Below are positions 34,597 to 46,369 of a DNA stretch of 64,000 nt, one piece after another. The stretch spans positions 63,911,094 through 63,975,093 of the forward strand of contig CM065684.1 in the NCBI GenBank assembly GCA_017654935.2, in the 5' to 3' direction. Both the position numbers and the translations under genes were made by a program. Every line of letters starts with the position of its first letter. Position 1 is the first letter of the stretch. Under the pieces are notes generated by a model. That model searched no databases, was not told the origin of the DNA, and saw only the letters and a list, made by a program, of their open reading frames with translations. The DNA comes from Phymorhynchus buccinoides (taxonomy: Eukaryota; Mollusca; Gastropoda; Neogastropoda; Raphitomidae).

Positions 34597-34608
34597 GCGC
34601 ACACACGC

Positions 34609-34642
<34 letters not shown>
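34597..34642. repeat. (CA)n microsatellite
   Basis: CA repeats with a few interruptions, within a wider CA-rich region 34545-34760. Confidence 0.9.
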
Positions 34643-34647
<5 letters not shown>

Positions 34648-35572
34648 AGCAAAAAAGCGTGTGGTCACTATTCACTTAAATCTGATTCAAACACACACTG
34701 ACACAGACACTATTTAAATGCATCTCGCTCGATCGCATCTGTGCTCACACACACAGTAACAGAACTGAATTCAGTTCTTTCCAGCAATATTTAAATTTTA
34801 CTGCCTAAAACATTAAAACCAGTGTTCATTGTTCATTATAGAATCTAGAATAAATCACAATCATACCATCAGGACAGTACTTTTAAACTCGCAAAGCGCT
34901 CTCCCCTTTCCGTTGAGTAATAGCCTTCATAGGCTCCTTCAACGTAACTGATACAGATACAGATTAACAAACAAACCATAAATAACTTTAAAATAGACCC
35001 TAAACCCTCTACCCTTTCTTTCAAAGGGTAGAGGGTGTGTTGCTCTTTCTATCAAAACAACACAAAAACAAATTATGTAACACAATTAACCTCTCCTTTT
35101 CTTTGAAGCAATTGCCTGTAGTCCTCTTCCCTATTCTCTCCCCTACCCTGGAAGAAAGAAAAAGTGATTACCACACAACCCACAAAACCATTAGTAAGTC
35201 TAGATCTTTACTGTGTTAGCAGAAGCCGTGGTTATGGGCCCTTAATCGCAGCCCCCAAGGTACTGTTAATACCACTCAGACACAATTCATCCGTCTATAA
35301 CAAACAAGCAAAAAAGACCCTAAGCTGACCCTAACCCTATCCCTAACTTTAATCAAACCGTAAAGCATTAAAATACAGTGTATGAAATAAGAAAACGCAT
35401 TTTATGAAAAACATATCGTCCAAAATAAGGTCTTAAGTGGGAGGGAGTTGTATAAGGGAGGTGTCTGTGTGTGACCAAAGATGTTCCCCTTCATAGCGCC
35501 TAAACCACTGAACCGATCTGAACGAAACTTGGCAGAATGATTCCATAGACCATGCAGATGCTGCCTAGTAAA
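34643..35572. other. Intergenic DNA with a family B remnant
   Basis: CCAAAATAAGGTCTTAAGTG at about 35416, followed by GGGAGGGAGTTGTATAAGGG, matches the inner part of family B elements. Otherwise no feature was seen. Confidence 0.4.
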
Positions 35573-35712
35573 TCTGTTTAATGTCCTCCGGTCTGGAACA
35601 GACACATATGGGACATTAGAAGATGTAAAGATGGTGGGAACGATACTGGAGGCAATGCCCGAAGGCAGTGCAACCAGTAAATTCACAATTGTTTTTAACA
35701 AACACAGATCTA
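35573..35712 (+). mobile_element. SINE-like repeat, family D1
   Basis: A well-preserved copy with TTTAATGTCCTCCGGTCTGG, GACACATATGGGACATTAGA and GGAGGCAATGCCCGAAGGCA. Confidence 0.75.
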
Positions 35713-35948
35713 TAGTTTTGCTAGTAAAATGTATTGACACTACCAACACGATGAACACTTTCAAGGATAACTGTAATCTGTACTTTTTGCACACACAAAA
35801 AACAAATCTACATAAACTAAAGTAAAAAAATAATCTTCATATTTATTTGAACAATTTCATAGAAGATGGACGAAAATTGGTCACATTTAAAAATAAATAG
35901 CATTGTTGTAAAAAGAGAAATAAATCAAGCATGTACATTGCAACATGA

Positions 35949-35992
<44 letters not shown>

Positions 35993-36314
35993 CTACAACA
36001 CCCACAAGCATATGGCTATGAAAAAGCTCTTTTTTAATTTTTTCATTGACATGTTCTGCATTCTTCAGGCTTCCTGTGAAAATCATTTAAAATGTGTATT
36101 TCTTTCTCCCATGCCAGCTTTTGAAAAATTACTGGGGAAAATGAACACACTTCACACAGTACCAAATAACAGTCTTAAACACTTTACATATGACTTAAAA
36201 ATAAAAATAAAATCAACATATATTATGGTTTCAACACTTACTGCAGACAAAGCTGGATAAAAGAACTAAACTCTATTAATAGGTTTTCAATCAAACACAT
36301 TTTAACTCTTGTTT

Positions 36315-37430
36315 GCAGAGCAACTTATAAACTTTAGGTTTTGTTATGGATTTATTTTCTTCTAACTAATCAAAGGTGGGGCTTTTTGCAGAGCAACTTA
36401 TAAACTTTAGGTTTTGTTATAGATTTATTTTCTTCTAACTAATCAAAGGTGGGGCTTTTTGCAGAGCAACTTATAAACTTTAGGTTTTGTTATAGATTTA
36501 TTTTCTTCTAACTAATCAAAGGTGGGGCTTTTTGCAGAGCAACTTATAAACTTTAGGTTTTGTTATAGATTTATTTTCTTCTAACTAATCAAAGGTGGGG
36601 CTTTTTGCAGAGCAACTTATAAACTTTAGGTTTTGTTATAGATTTATTTTCTTCTAACTAATCAAAGGTGGGGCTTTTTGCAGAGCAACTTATAAACTTT
36701 AGGTTTTGTTATAGATTTATTTTCTTCTAACTAATCAAAGGTGGGGCTTTTTGCAGAGCAACTTATAAACTTTAGGTTTTGTTATAGATTTATTTTCTTC
36801 TAACTAATCAAAGGTGGGGCTTTTTGCAGAGCAACTTATAAACTTTAGGTTTTGTTATAGATTTATTTTCTTCTAACTAATCAAAGGTGGGGCTTTTTGC
36901 AGAGCAACTTATAAACTTTAGGTTTTGTTATTGATTTATTTTCTTCTAACTAATCAAAGGTGGGGCTTTTTGCAGAGCAACTTATAAACTTTAGGTTTTG
37001 TTATAGATTTATTTTCTTCTAACTAATCAAAGGTAGATAAACTTATTTTCTTCTAACTAATCAAAGGTGGGGCTTTTTGCAGAGCAACTTATAAACTTTA
37101 GGTTTTGTTATAGATTTATTTTCTTCTAACTAATCAAAGGTGGGGCTTTTTGCAGAGCAACTTATAAACTTTAGGTTTTGTTATAGATTTATTTTCTTCT
37201 AACTAATCAAAGGTGGGGCTTTTTGCAGAGCAACTTATAAACTTTAGGTTTTGTTATAGATTTATTTTCTTCTAACTAATCAAAGGTGGGTTTTTTTGCA
37301 GAGCAACTTATAAACTTTAGGTTTTGTTATAGATTTTCTTTTTCTAACTAATCAAATGAATCTAAATAATCAAAGGTGGGTGTGCTTTTCTTTGCAGAAT
37401 GTCACTTATAAACTTTAGGTTTTGTTATAG
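36315..37430. repeat. 73-bp minisatellite, about 15 copies
   Basis: The unit is GCAGAGCAACTTATAAACTT, TAGGTTTTGTTATAGATTTA, TTTTCTTCTAACTAATCAAA, GGTGGGGCTTTTT. One copy near 37030 is shortened, and the last copies are degenerate. The joint GGGCTTTTTGCAG resembles a splice acceptor in each copy. Confidence 0.96.
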
Positions 37431-38274
37431 ATTTTCAGTTTTCTATCACTGCTTTATTCAAATTGAATACAGTTGAAAAAAATGCAAGTCAATCAAATAT
37501 GTTAAAACATTTCTCAGTTTTTGTAGTCAAGTCAAGAATGTCAGTGAACTTGATATAAAAAAAAATTTTTTTTTCAACAAGTCATCCATAAAAAATGATA
37601 CAAAAAAATAAATGTACAGGGTCCCAAATTATCAAGCTTTAATTCAAAACAAGTGAACAAATTAAAGAGATCAGCAACATGCAAGCAAATACAGGATTTA
37701 ATCTTGGGGACTAGCTGAATAGCATTTTATATCTAGACAGACCTTTCCCTCAAGACCAAAATGGTCTGTCCAACATTTCAAATAAAAGAATAAAGTGATG
37801 AGAGTTCTAAAGAGGCAGACCTTTCCCTGAAGACTTTATATGTTCTTGTCCAACAAGTCAACAATAAAAGGTTGAGAGTTCTGGCGGCAGACCTTTCGAA
37901 TAGAAGAGACTAATTTGAATATGATCTGTTTGGTCGAGTCAATGAGAGCGGTTGAGAGTGTCTGCTTGTGTTTGACGTTGTATCTGTTATCTTTTTTGGA
38001 GCATTTCTTGACAATATGCATGCAGATTGCCTTGTTGAACAAGTCAACAAGAAAAGTTGAGTATATCTGGTTTGTAGACCTCATAGGTAAGTGAACTTGA
38101 TTTTAATAAACAGTATTTTAATTGTTTTTTGTACATACAGACCTAATCCCTTGGTATCACTATATCCCATAATGTCCAAGCATAATCGATCATTGAGAGT
38201 ATGTGAGCATTAAAGAAGAGTTTACGAGAATGGTTATATATGGTCTGTTAGACAGCTGGAGTATTTTTCTAGAC
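37431..38274. other. Non-coding DNA with diverged copies of the 67-bp repeat
   Basis: CAGACCTTTCCCTCAAGACC near 37738 and CAGACCTTTCCCTGAAGACT near 37816 are early, scattered copies of the unit that becomes regular at 38275. No gene was found. Confidence 0.55.
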
Positions 38275-38692
38275 AGACCTTTCCCTGAAGATTTTATATG
38301 GTCTGTCCAACAGTCAACAAGCGGTTGAGAGTTCTGGCGGCAGACCTTTCCCTGAAGACTTTATATGGTCTGTCCAACAGTCAACAAGCGGTTGAGAGTT
38401 CTGGCGGCAGACCTTTCCCTGAAGACTTTATATGGTCTGTCCAACAGTCAACAAGCGGTTGAGAGTTCTGGTGGCAGACCTTTCCCTGAAGACTTTATAT
38501 GGTGTGTCCAACAGTCAACAAGAGGTTGAGAGTTCTGGCGGCAGACCTTTCCCTGAAGACTTTATATGGTCTGTCCAACAGTCAACAAGCGGTTGAGAGT
38601 TCTGGCGGCAGACCTTTCCCTGAAGACTTTATATGGTCTGTCCAACAGTCAACAAGAGGTTGAGAGTTCTGGCGGCAGACCTTTCATTTACA
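38275..38692. repeat. 67-bp minisatellite, about 6 copies
   Basis: The unit is CAGACCTTTCCCTGAAGACT, TTATATGGTCTGTCCAACAG, TCAACAAGCGGTTGAGAGTT, CTGGCGG. The array stops just before a family B element. Confidence 0.95.
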
Positions 38693-38709
38693 AGGTGATT
38701 TAGGAGATA

Positions 38710-38892
38710 CAGTGGAACCTCCCTTAAAAACCCCACCCCCCTTTAGAAGACTCCCTCCAACTTCAGACCTACTTCTCTCAGACATTGCCCTTCTTTGTGA
38801 GTTTTAAATTTTCTTCCCTTATACAACTCCCTCCCACATAAAAGACCTTATTTTGGATGGTTTTTCCAAGGTGTTAAAAGAGGTTTCCACTG
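38710..38892. mobile_element. Family B TIR element (TA target)
   Basis: The left end is CAGTGGAACCTCCCTTAAAA; the right end reverse-complemented is CAGTGGAAACCTCTTTTAAC. TA flanks both ends (38708-38709, 38893-38894). The interior resembles 31591-31775. Its right end passes directly into the 60-bp array. Confidence 0.78.
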
Positions 38893-39600
38893 TACTTCCA
38901 TAGAACCAGATCACCATAACCAAACATCAAGGTGGAAAGAGAGGTCCCACTGTACTTCCATAGAACCAGATCACCATAACCAAACATCAAGGTGGAAAGA
39001 GAGGTCCCACTGTACTTCCATAGAACCAGATCACCATAACCAAACATCAAGGTGGAAAGAGAGGTCCCACTGTACTTCCATAGAACCAGATCACCATAAC
39101 CAAACATCAAGGTGGAAAGAGAGGTCCCACTGTACTTCCATGGAACCAGATCACCATAACCAAACATCAAGGTGGAAAGAGAGGTCCCACTGTACTTCCA
39201 TAGAACCAGATCACCATAACCAAACATCAAGGTGGAAAGAGAGGTCCCACTGTACTTCCATAGAACCAGATCACCATAACCAAACATCAAGGTGGAAAGA
39301 GAGGTCCCACTGTACTTCCATAGAACCAGATCACCATAACCAAACATCAAGGTGGAAAGAGAGGTCCCACTGTACTTCCATAGAACCAGATCACCATAAC
39401 CAAACATCAAGGTGGAAAGAGAGGTCCCACTGTACTTCCATAGAACCAGATCACCATAACCAAACATCAAGGTGGAAAGAGAGGTCCCACTGTACTTCCA
39501 TAGAACCAGATCACCATAACCAAACATCAAGGTGGAAAGAGAGGTCCCACTGTACTTCCATAGAACCAGATCACCATAACCAAACATCAAGGTGGAAAGC
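38878..39600. repeat. 60-bp minisatellite, block 1, 12 copies
   Basis: The unit is GAGGTCCCACTGTACTTCCA, TAGAACCAGATCACCATAAC, CAAACATCAAGGTGGAAAGA. The segment GAGGTCCCACTGTA equals the right end of the preceding family B element plus its TA target. Open frames on both strands follow from the 60-bp length. Confidence 0.96.
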
Positions 39601-39718
39601 CATGAGGCATACTGCCGCGACCACTCAATGGCTGGGATGACCACTAACCAAACAGCATGTACAAAGTACTGCTACCACATAATACCACCACTGAAATGAT
39701 CTATAATAAAAATGACAG

Positions 39719-40445
39719 GCAAAGAGAAGTTCCACTGTACTTCCATAGAACCAGATCACCATAACCAAACATCAAGGTGGAAAGAGAGGTCCCACTGTAC
39801 TTCTATAGAACCAGATCACCATAACCAAACATCAAGGTGGAAAGAGAGGTCCCACTGTACTTCCATAGAACCAGATCACCATAACCAAACATCAAGGTGG
39901 AAAGAGAGGTCCCACTGTACTTCCATAGAACCAGATCACCATAACCAAACATCAAGGTGGAAAGAGAGGTCCCACTGTACTTCCATGCAACCAGATCACC
40001 ATAACCAAACATCAAGGTGGAAAGAGAGGTCCCACTGTACTTCCATAGAACCAGATCACCATAACCAAACATCAAGGTGGAAAGAGAGGTCCCACTGTAC
40101 TTCCATAGAACCAGATCACCATAACCAAACATCAAGGTGGAAAGAGAGGTCCCACTGTACTTCCATAGAACCAGATCACCATAACCAAACATCAAGGTGG
40201 AAAGAGAGGTCCCACTGTACTTCCATGGAACCAGATCACCATAACCAAACATCAAGGTGGAAAGAGAGGTCCCACTGTACTTCCATAGAACCAGATCACC
40301 ATAACCAAACATCAAGGTGGAAAGAGAGGTCCCACTGTACTTCTATAGAACCAGATCACCATAACCAAACATCAAGGTGGAAAGAGAGGTCCCACTGTAC
40401 TTCCATGGAACCAGATCACCATAACCAAACATCAAGGTGGAAAGC
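39719..40445. repeat. 60-bp minisatellite, block 2, 12 copies
   Basis: Same unit as block 1. The ~118-bp spacer between the blocks (39601-39718) is repeated after block 2 (40446-40565): ACTGCCGCGACCACT, AATGGCTGGGATGA, then ACCACTGAAATGATCTATAA. The whole array-plus-spacer was therefore duplicated. Confidence 0.95.
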
Positions 40446-40629
40446 CATGTAGGCATACTGCCGCGACCACTGAATGGCTGGGATGAGGACTAGTGCCAGC
40501 ATGTACAATAGTACTGCTACACACATAATACCACCACTGAAATGATCTATAATAGTAATGACAGGCATCTCAAAGTTCAACTGTTGCGTCACTGCAGAGA
40601 AAGAAAGGCCATTTGAAGCATGCATTCCA

Positions 40630-41215
40630 ACAGAGAGTGAACAGTGGCTCAGAGGTAACGCGTTCGCCTTGTACGCAACAAACCCGGGATCGTTCCTGGT
40701 CCCAATGGAAAGGTTTTTTTCCGATCACTTTCCACTTGACCTTATGGTCTGAACGCTAAGTCTTTCGGATGAGACGACAAAAACGGAGGTCCTGTGTGCG
40801 CATGCACTTTGTGCACGGTAAAGAACACAGGGGCAACAAAGGGGCTGTCATTTGGTCAACAATGTATCCCTCCCCCTAATCACAAAAACAAATGCATGCA
40901 AAAAACGTGTGGCTCTTCGCTGGCAGCGACGTCCTCTCCAAGTTGGAGCAACCCGAATTTCACAGAGATTCATCTTTGTGGCTTGAACAGTAACACCAAT
41001 ATCGGACGAGACCTAAAACCGAGGTCCCGTGTGCGAACGCATGCACAAGATCTTGCGCGCACGTTAAAGCCCATTCCACTATTCAGTACGAGTAGGCCAT
41101 ATTATTATTAGAATGGATGACACGAATTCACAAAGCATGCATCCTGTGCGCCAATAGCAGTCTAAATGAAGACTTTGGGCGTGGGGCAGGATAAACATCA
41201 GAAGAAGAACAGCAC
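40630..41215 (+). mobile_element. Composite SINE
   Basis: The head has CAGTGGCTCAGAGGTAACGC (A-box type) and GGGATCGTTCCTGGTCCC (B-box position), followed by CTTTCGGATGAGACGACAAA. A second SINE 3' half starts near 40990, with GGTCCCGTGTGCGAACGCAT and AATGGATGACACGAATTCAC, matching 24299-24480. It ends GGGCAGGATAAACATC and a GAA-rich tail. It looks like two fused or nested SINEs. Confidence 0.75.
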
Positions 41216-41388
41216 CGCTGATTAAGTATGATAACTCCTAGTAAAATCAGAAACTGAAATAAAGAAACGTGACATTGCTGTCAGCCTATCACAGACAAGC
41301 TTGTATGAAAGCAATTAATTACAATGTTAAAAAAAAATCAGTTGAGCATATTACGTTCAATTTATTTATGAAAGCAGTAAACTAACAT

Positions 41389-41702
41389 CCCCCCGTGGGA
41401 ATACCGGGGGCTCTTTTGCATAAATAGTTCCCCCACCTTCTGGAAGTTCTGTGCTTGTAACTTCCTCTAATCTGTCACTGTCTTTTCCCTTTGCTTGCTG
41501 TCATCTACTATCTTTCTGCCTTTCCGGTCCATTCTCCTGCATTTTTTCAAGAAATGATTGTTGCCTTTATTTCCTACAGCCGAAGTCTTACATGCTGGAT
41601 AGTAATGATTTTGCTTTAACTTGAGGCAACATAAATAGCGGCAGCATGACGTACCTGAGCTCATAATTGAAAGGAAACAGTCTGAGCGATCGAAGAAGAA
41701 GA
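41389..41702 (+). mobile_element. Dispersed repeat, family D2, with 13-bp flanking repeats
   Basis: The 5' part (CCCGTGGGAATACCGGGGGC, AAATAGTTCCCCCACCTTCT) matches 6052-6225. The 3' end is (GAA)n. AGTAAACTAACAT flanks both sides (41376-41388, 41703-41715), consistent with a target duplication from retroposition. It contains GATTGTTGCCTTTATTTCCT and TGCTGGATAGTAATGATT at 41553-41611, which resemble one unit of the 49-bp array across exon E. Confidence 0.65.
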
Positions 41703-41727
41703 AGTAAACTAACATGATCAAAACCCA

Positions 41728-41960
41728 TCAGTTGAGCATGGCCCGTTCAATGTCTTTGTTTCGTTTTCGGGATTTCCTTCGATGGCACGTTTCATGTGGA
41801 AGATCCTCCATCTCCATGGCAGCGAGATGTGTCTCCAGCGGAACCCTAGGAGGTTGACCTTCCTCGTCAGGTAGTTTGGAAGGTTGGTCCAATTGGGGCC
41901 TAGATGGTCGACTTTTTTCGTCAGGAAGTTTGGAAGCTCCTTCCACGTTCACTGGCTTAC
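41728..41960 (-). CDS. TRPT1, terminal exon (C-terminal tail)
   Basis: Last exon of the tRNA 2'-phosphotransferase gene on the minus strand. The acceptor is CATCTCTTTTACCAG. It begins in phase 1 (completing Gly of KTGKPVNVEG) and runs 76 residues to TGA at 41728-41730. This tail lies beyond the catalytic domain. It contains two SKLPDE motifs in a short internal duplication, is Pro/Arg-rich, and ends with a basic stretch (CHRRKSRKRNKD). A second, diverged copy of the end of this exon (TCAGTTGAGCAT, CGTTCAAT) lies at about 41338-41362. Confidence 0.8.
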
Positions 41961-42194
41961 CTGGTAAAAGAGATGAGAAAGAAACAATGTGTTTTACATA
42001 AAACTATCTTTAATAGCGCCCACTACACCCATCCCCTTCTTTGCGGATTGCAGACAGGATTTGCGCATGGGTTTCTGTATATATGTGCACATGGCCTAAG
42101 TGTGTGAATACATTGCCAGTCCATAGTTAAAACAAAAAGAAAGTGGAAGTAAACAAACTGAAAAACAAATCGTGGAACAACAGAAAAGAACATT

Positions 42195-44955
42195 ATCTCA
42201 AGTAATGATTGTTGCCTTTAACTCCTGACAGAAACTTAAATAGCTGGATAGTAATGATTGTTGCCTTTAACTCCTGACAGAAACTTAAATAGCTAGATAG
42301 TAATGATTGTTGCCTTTAACTCCTGACAGAAACTTAAATAGCTGGATAATGTTGTTGCCTTTAACTCCTGACAGAAACTTAAATAGCTTAATGATTGTTG
42401 CCTTTAACTCCTGACAGAAACTTAAATAGCTGGATAGTAATGATTGTTGCCTTTAACTCCTGACAGAAACTTAAATAGCTAGATAGTAATGATTGTTGCC
42501 TTTAACTCCTGACAGAAACTTAAATAGCTAGATAGTAATGATTGTTGCCTTTAACTCCTGACAGAAACTTAAATAGCTAGATAGTAATGATTGTTGCCTT
42601 TAACTCCTGACAGAAACTTAAATAGCTAGATAGATAGTAATGATTGTTGCCTTTAACTCCTGACAGAAACTTAAATAGCTGGATAGTAACTCCTGACAGA
42701 AACTTAAATAGCTTGTAACTCCTGATTGCTTAGCCTTTAACTCCTGACAGAAACTTAAATAGCCTTTAACTCCTGACAGAAACTTAAATAGCTAGATAGT
42801 AATGATTGTTGCCTTTAACTCCTGACAGAAACTTAAATAGCTAGATAGTATAGTAATGATTGTTGCCTTTAACTCCTGACAGAAACTTAAATAGCTGGAT
42901 AGTAATGATTGTTGCCTTTAACTCCTGACAGAAACTTAAACTTAAATAGCTGGATAGTAATGATTGTTGCCTTTAACTCCTGACAGAAACTTAAATAGCT
43001 ATAGATAGTAATGATTGTTGCCTTTAACTCCTGACAGAAACTTAAATAGCTGGATAGTAATGATTGTTGCCTTTAACTCCTGACAGAAACTTAAATAGCT
43101 GGATAGTAATGATTGTTGCCTTTAACTCCTGACAGAAACTTAAATAGCTGGATAGTAATGATTGTTGCCTTTAACTCCTGACAGAAACTTAAATAGCTGG
43201 ATAGTATAGTGATTGTTGCCTTTAACTCCTGACAGAAACTTAAATAGCTGGATAGTAATGATTGTTGCCTTTAACTCCTGACAGAAACTTAAATAGCTGG
43301 ATAGTAATGATTGTTGCCTTTAACTCCTGACAGAAACTTAAATAGCTAGATAGTATAGTAATGATTGTTGCCTTTAACTCCTGACAGAAACTTAAATAGC
43401 TGGATAGTAATGATTGTTGCCTTTAACTCCTGACAGAAACTGCCTTTAACTCCTGACAGAAACTTAAATAGCTAGATAGTAATGATTGTTGCCTTTAACT
43501 CCTGACAGAAACTGACAGAAACTTAAATAGCTAGATAGTAATGATTGATTGTTGCCTTTAACTCCTGACAGAAACTTAAATAGCTGGATAGTAATGATTG
43601 TTGCCTTTAACTCCTGACAGAAACTTAAATAGCTGGATAGTAATGATTGTTGCCTTTAACTCCTGACAGAAACTTAAATAGCTGGATAGTAATGATTGTT
43701 GCCTTTAACTCCTGACAGAAACTTAAATAGCTGGATAGTATGATTGTTGCCTTTAACTCCTGACAGAAACTTAAATAGCTAGATAGTAATGATTGTTGCC
43801 TTTAACTCCTGACAGAAACTTAAATAGCTGGATAGTAATGATTGTTGCCTTTAACTCCTGACAGAAACTTAAATAGCTGGATAGTAATGATTGTTGCCTT
43901 TAACTCCTGACAGAAACTTAAATAGCTAGATAGTAATGATTGTTGCCTTTAACTCCTGACAGAAACTTAAATAGCTGGATAGTAATGATTGTTGCCTTTA
44001 ACTCCTGACAGAAACTTAAATAGCTTAGTAATGATTGTTGCCTTTAACTCCTGACAGAAACTTAAATAGCTATAGTAATGATTGTTGCCTTTAACTCCTG
44101 ACAGAAACTTAAATAGCTGGATAGTAATGATTGTTGCCTTTAACTCCTGACAGAAACTTAAATAGCTAGATAGTAATGATTGTTGCCTTTAACTCCTGAC
44201 AGAAACTTAAATAGCTAGATAGTAATGATTGTTGCCTTTAACTCCTGACAGAAACTTAAATAGCTAGATAGTTGCCTTTAACTCCTGACAGAAACTTAAA
44301 TAGCTTAGTAATGATTGTTGCCTTTAACTCCTGACAGAAACTTAAATAGCTAGATAGTAATGATTGTTGCCTTTAACTCCTGACAGAAACTTAAATAGCT
44401 AGATAGTAATGATTGTTGCCTTTAACTCCTGACAGAAACTTAAATAGCTAGATAGTAATGATTGTTGCCTTTAACTCCTGACAGAAACTTAAATAGCTAG
44501 ATAGTAATGATTGTTGCCTTTAACTCCTGACAGAAACTTAAATAGCTGGATAGTAATGATTGTTGCCTTTAACTCCTGACAGAAACTTAAATAGCTAGAT
44601 AGTAATGATTGTTGCCTTTAACTCCTGACAGAAACTTAAATAGCTAGATAGTAATGATTGTTGCCTTTAACTCCTGACAGAAACTTAAATAGCTAGATAG
44701 TAATGATTGTTGCCTTTAACTCCTGACAGAAACTTAAATAGCTGGATAGTAATGATTGTTGCCTTTAACTCCTGACAGAAACTTAAATAGCTAGATAGTA
44801 ATGATTGTTGCCTTTAACTCCTGACAGAAACTTAAATAGCTAGATAGTAGTGATTGTTGCCTTTAACTCCTGACAGAAACTTAAATAGCTGGATAGTAAT
44901 GATTGTTGCCTTTAACTCCTGACAGAAACTTAAATAGCTAGATAGTAATGATTTA
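42195..44955. repeat. 49-bp minisatellite, over 50 copies, in a TRPT1 intron
   Basis: The unit is TAATGATTGTTGCCTTTAAC, TCCTGACAGAAACTTAAATA, GCTGGATAG. There are G/A variants at GCTGG/GCTAG and several shortened or fused units (for example near 42690, 43440 and 43505). It lies in the last intron of TRPT1. Confidence 0.97.
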
Positions 44956-45182
44956 ATAAGAAACAAATATACTTAAGCAGCTTTAAAAGGGGCCAATAAA
45001 TGGACTAAATCCTTAAATTAAACCAGTTAAAAGAGGACAGAAGTAAAAGCTGACCTGTTTCTTCTGTCAATCCCTTTCAAGAACTGTGGAGATAAGAAGC
45101 CATCTTTATCTCCCTCACACAAAAATTATTCACGTCAGTTAAAAAAACAAATTATGCATAATATGTCCGTTTAGCACATGAC

Positions 45183-45290
45183 CTGTTTTCCTGTCGACCA
45201 CCTTCAGGAAGAACCGTGGGGGTATGACGCCATCTTTGTCTCCCTCACACAGTATCACATTGTTGGCAGATCGGAAAAACTGCAGACCTC
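45183..45290 (-). CDS. TRPT1, exon D
   Basis: Minus strand, acceptor CCGTTTTCAG, 108 bases, phase 1 at both ends, donor GTCATG. It encodes GGLQFFRSANNVILCEGDKD, then GVIPPRFFLKVV. FFRSANNVIL corresponds to the highly conserved block of the Tpt1/KptA family that carries an arginine of the active-site tetrad. Confidence 0.92.
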
Positions 45291-45459
45291 CTGAAAACGG
45301 TTAAATAATCCACATGAATTGTTGTTTTTCCAACCCCAGTTATTTTTTCTTGAATATATAATTCAAACCATTTAGGGTTACACATGTACACTTAATGCAT
45401 CAAAACTCAAAACTTTTCAAAAAGAAACTATAAGGCTATTCATTCTATGGGGCTTTATA

Positions 45460-46316
45460 CAGTGAAACCCGCTTAATTTTAAATGCCTTGGGACCACCAA
45501 ATGACTTGAAATTATCCGAGTGCTCAGTTAATTTCAAGTTTTTGCCTAATCTAACACAAAATTGAAATTAACCGAGCAAAGTTGAAATTAACCGAGCAAG
45601 ACGGGGGAGAAAGGAATATTTTTATAGTATGGATATTTTCACATTGATTTATGTGTTTAGAAAGTGTACACTTGTATCTTACCAGAAATACAAACTGTTC
45701 TACTATCAGCTAAATGGTGTTTCACCGTCATCGTCACTGATCTCTTAACTCAGGGGTGGGTTGTTGAGGCACCACAGATGACTTCCTGACAAATCTTCCG
45801 CCATCAGTCCTGGTCATGTGCTGCTCTTTGTGATTTCGTGGAAAGAAAAAAAAAACCATCCCTGTCCTCTCCCAGATAATAGCCTCCCACCTCTTCCTCT
45901 GTCTGTCTCTTTGTCTTCCTTTAGCTATTGTGTCTTGCAGGATGCTTTTTTGTGCAAGGCCATTTGATCTCGTCACATGTCCGTACCACTTCAGTTTCCT
46001 TTCTTGACGATGGTGAGCAGGTAGTCATGAGGTCCAATGATTCTGTCCCTGACTTCCTCATTTATGATACAGTATGGTCTTTGTATGAGATGTTCAGGAT
46101 CTTGCGGTTAGAAATTGAATTAAAAGTGTGTTGACTTTAAATTAAGCGAGCAAAAAAAAAATAATTTAGCCGATCTCCTCCTCTTGAAAAATGTGTTGAC
46201 TTGAAATTAACCGAGCACTTGAAATTAACCGGGTTTCGCTTCAGTTGGGACCGAGATTTTACTTGAAATTATCCCGAAATTGAAAATAACCAAGTTGAAT
46301 TAAGCGGGTTTCACTG
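45460..46316. mobile_element. Large TA-flanked TIR element (mariner-like), hosting LINE debris
   Basis: The left end is CAGTGAAACCCGCTTAATTT; the right end reverse-complemented is CAGTGAAACCCGCTTAATTC. TA lies on both sides. Inner parts repeat TTGAAATTAACCGAGCA in several orientations. Its middle (45734-46115) is a LINE fragment, so the element was itself invaded. No transposase is visible. Confidence 0.78.
45734..46115 (-). pseudogene. LINE C-terminal fragment (RTE/BovB-like ending), frameshifted
   Basis: The minus strand shows ISYKDHTV, then after frame changes VTRSNGLAQ, ILQDTIAKGRQRDRQRKRW, TGM and KSSVVPQ followed by ELRDQ. This matches the usual ending of a widespread invertebrate LINE group (the pattern YKDH, GHV-RS-GLA, GRRRGR-KKRW, SSVVPQ). 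At least two frameshifts are needed. No reverse transcriptase core remains. Confidence 0.72.
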
Positions 46317-46369
46317 TACTTTTTTTTATGCCTTTTGCTCAATTGGCATTTAACATTGGTCGACATTAG

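Noticed and set aside
38874..40452. Open frames of 166-256 codons in the 60-bp array
   Set aside because: 20-codon repeat unit without stops; the unit starts on a transposon end.
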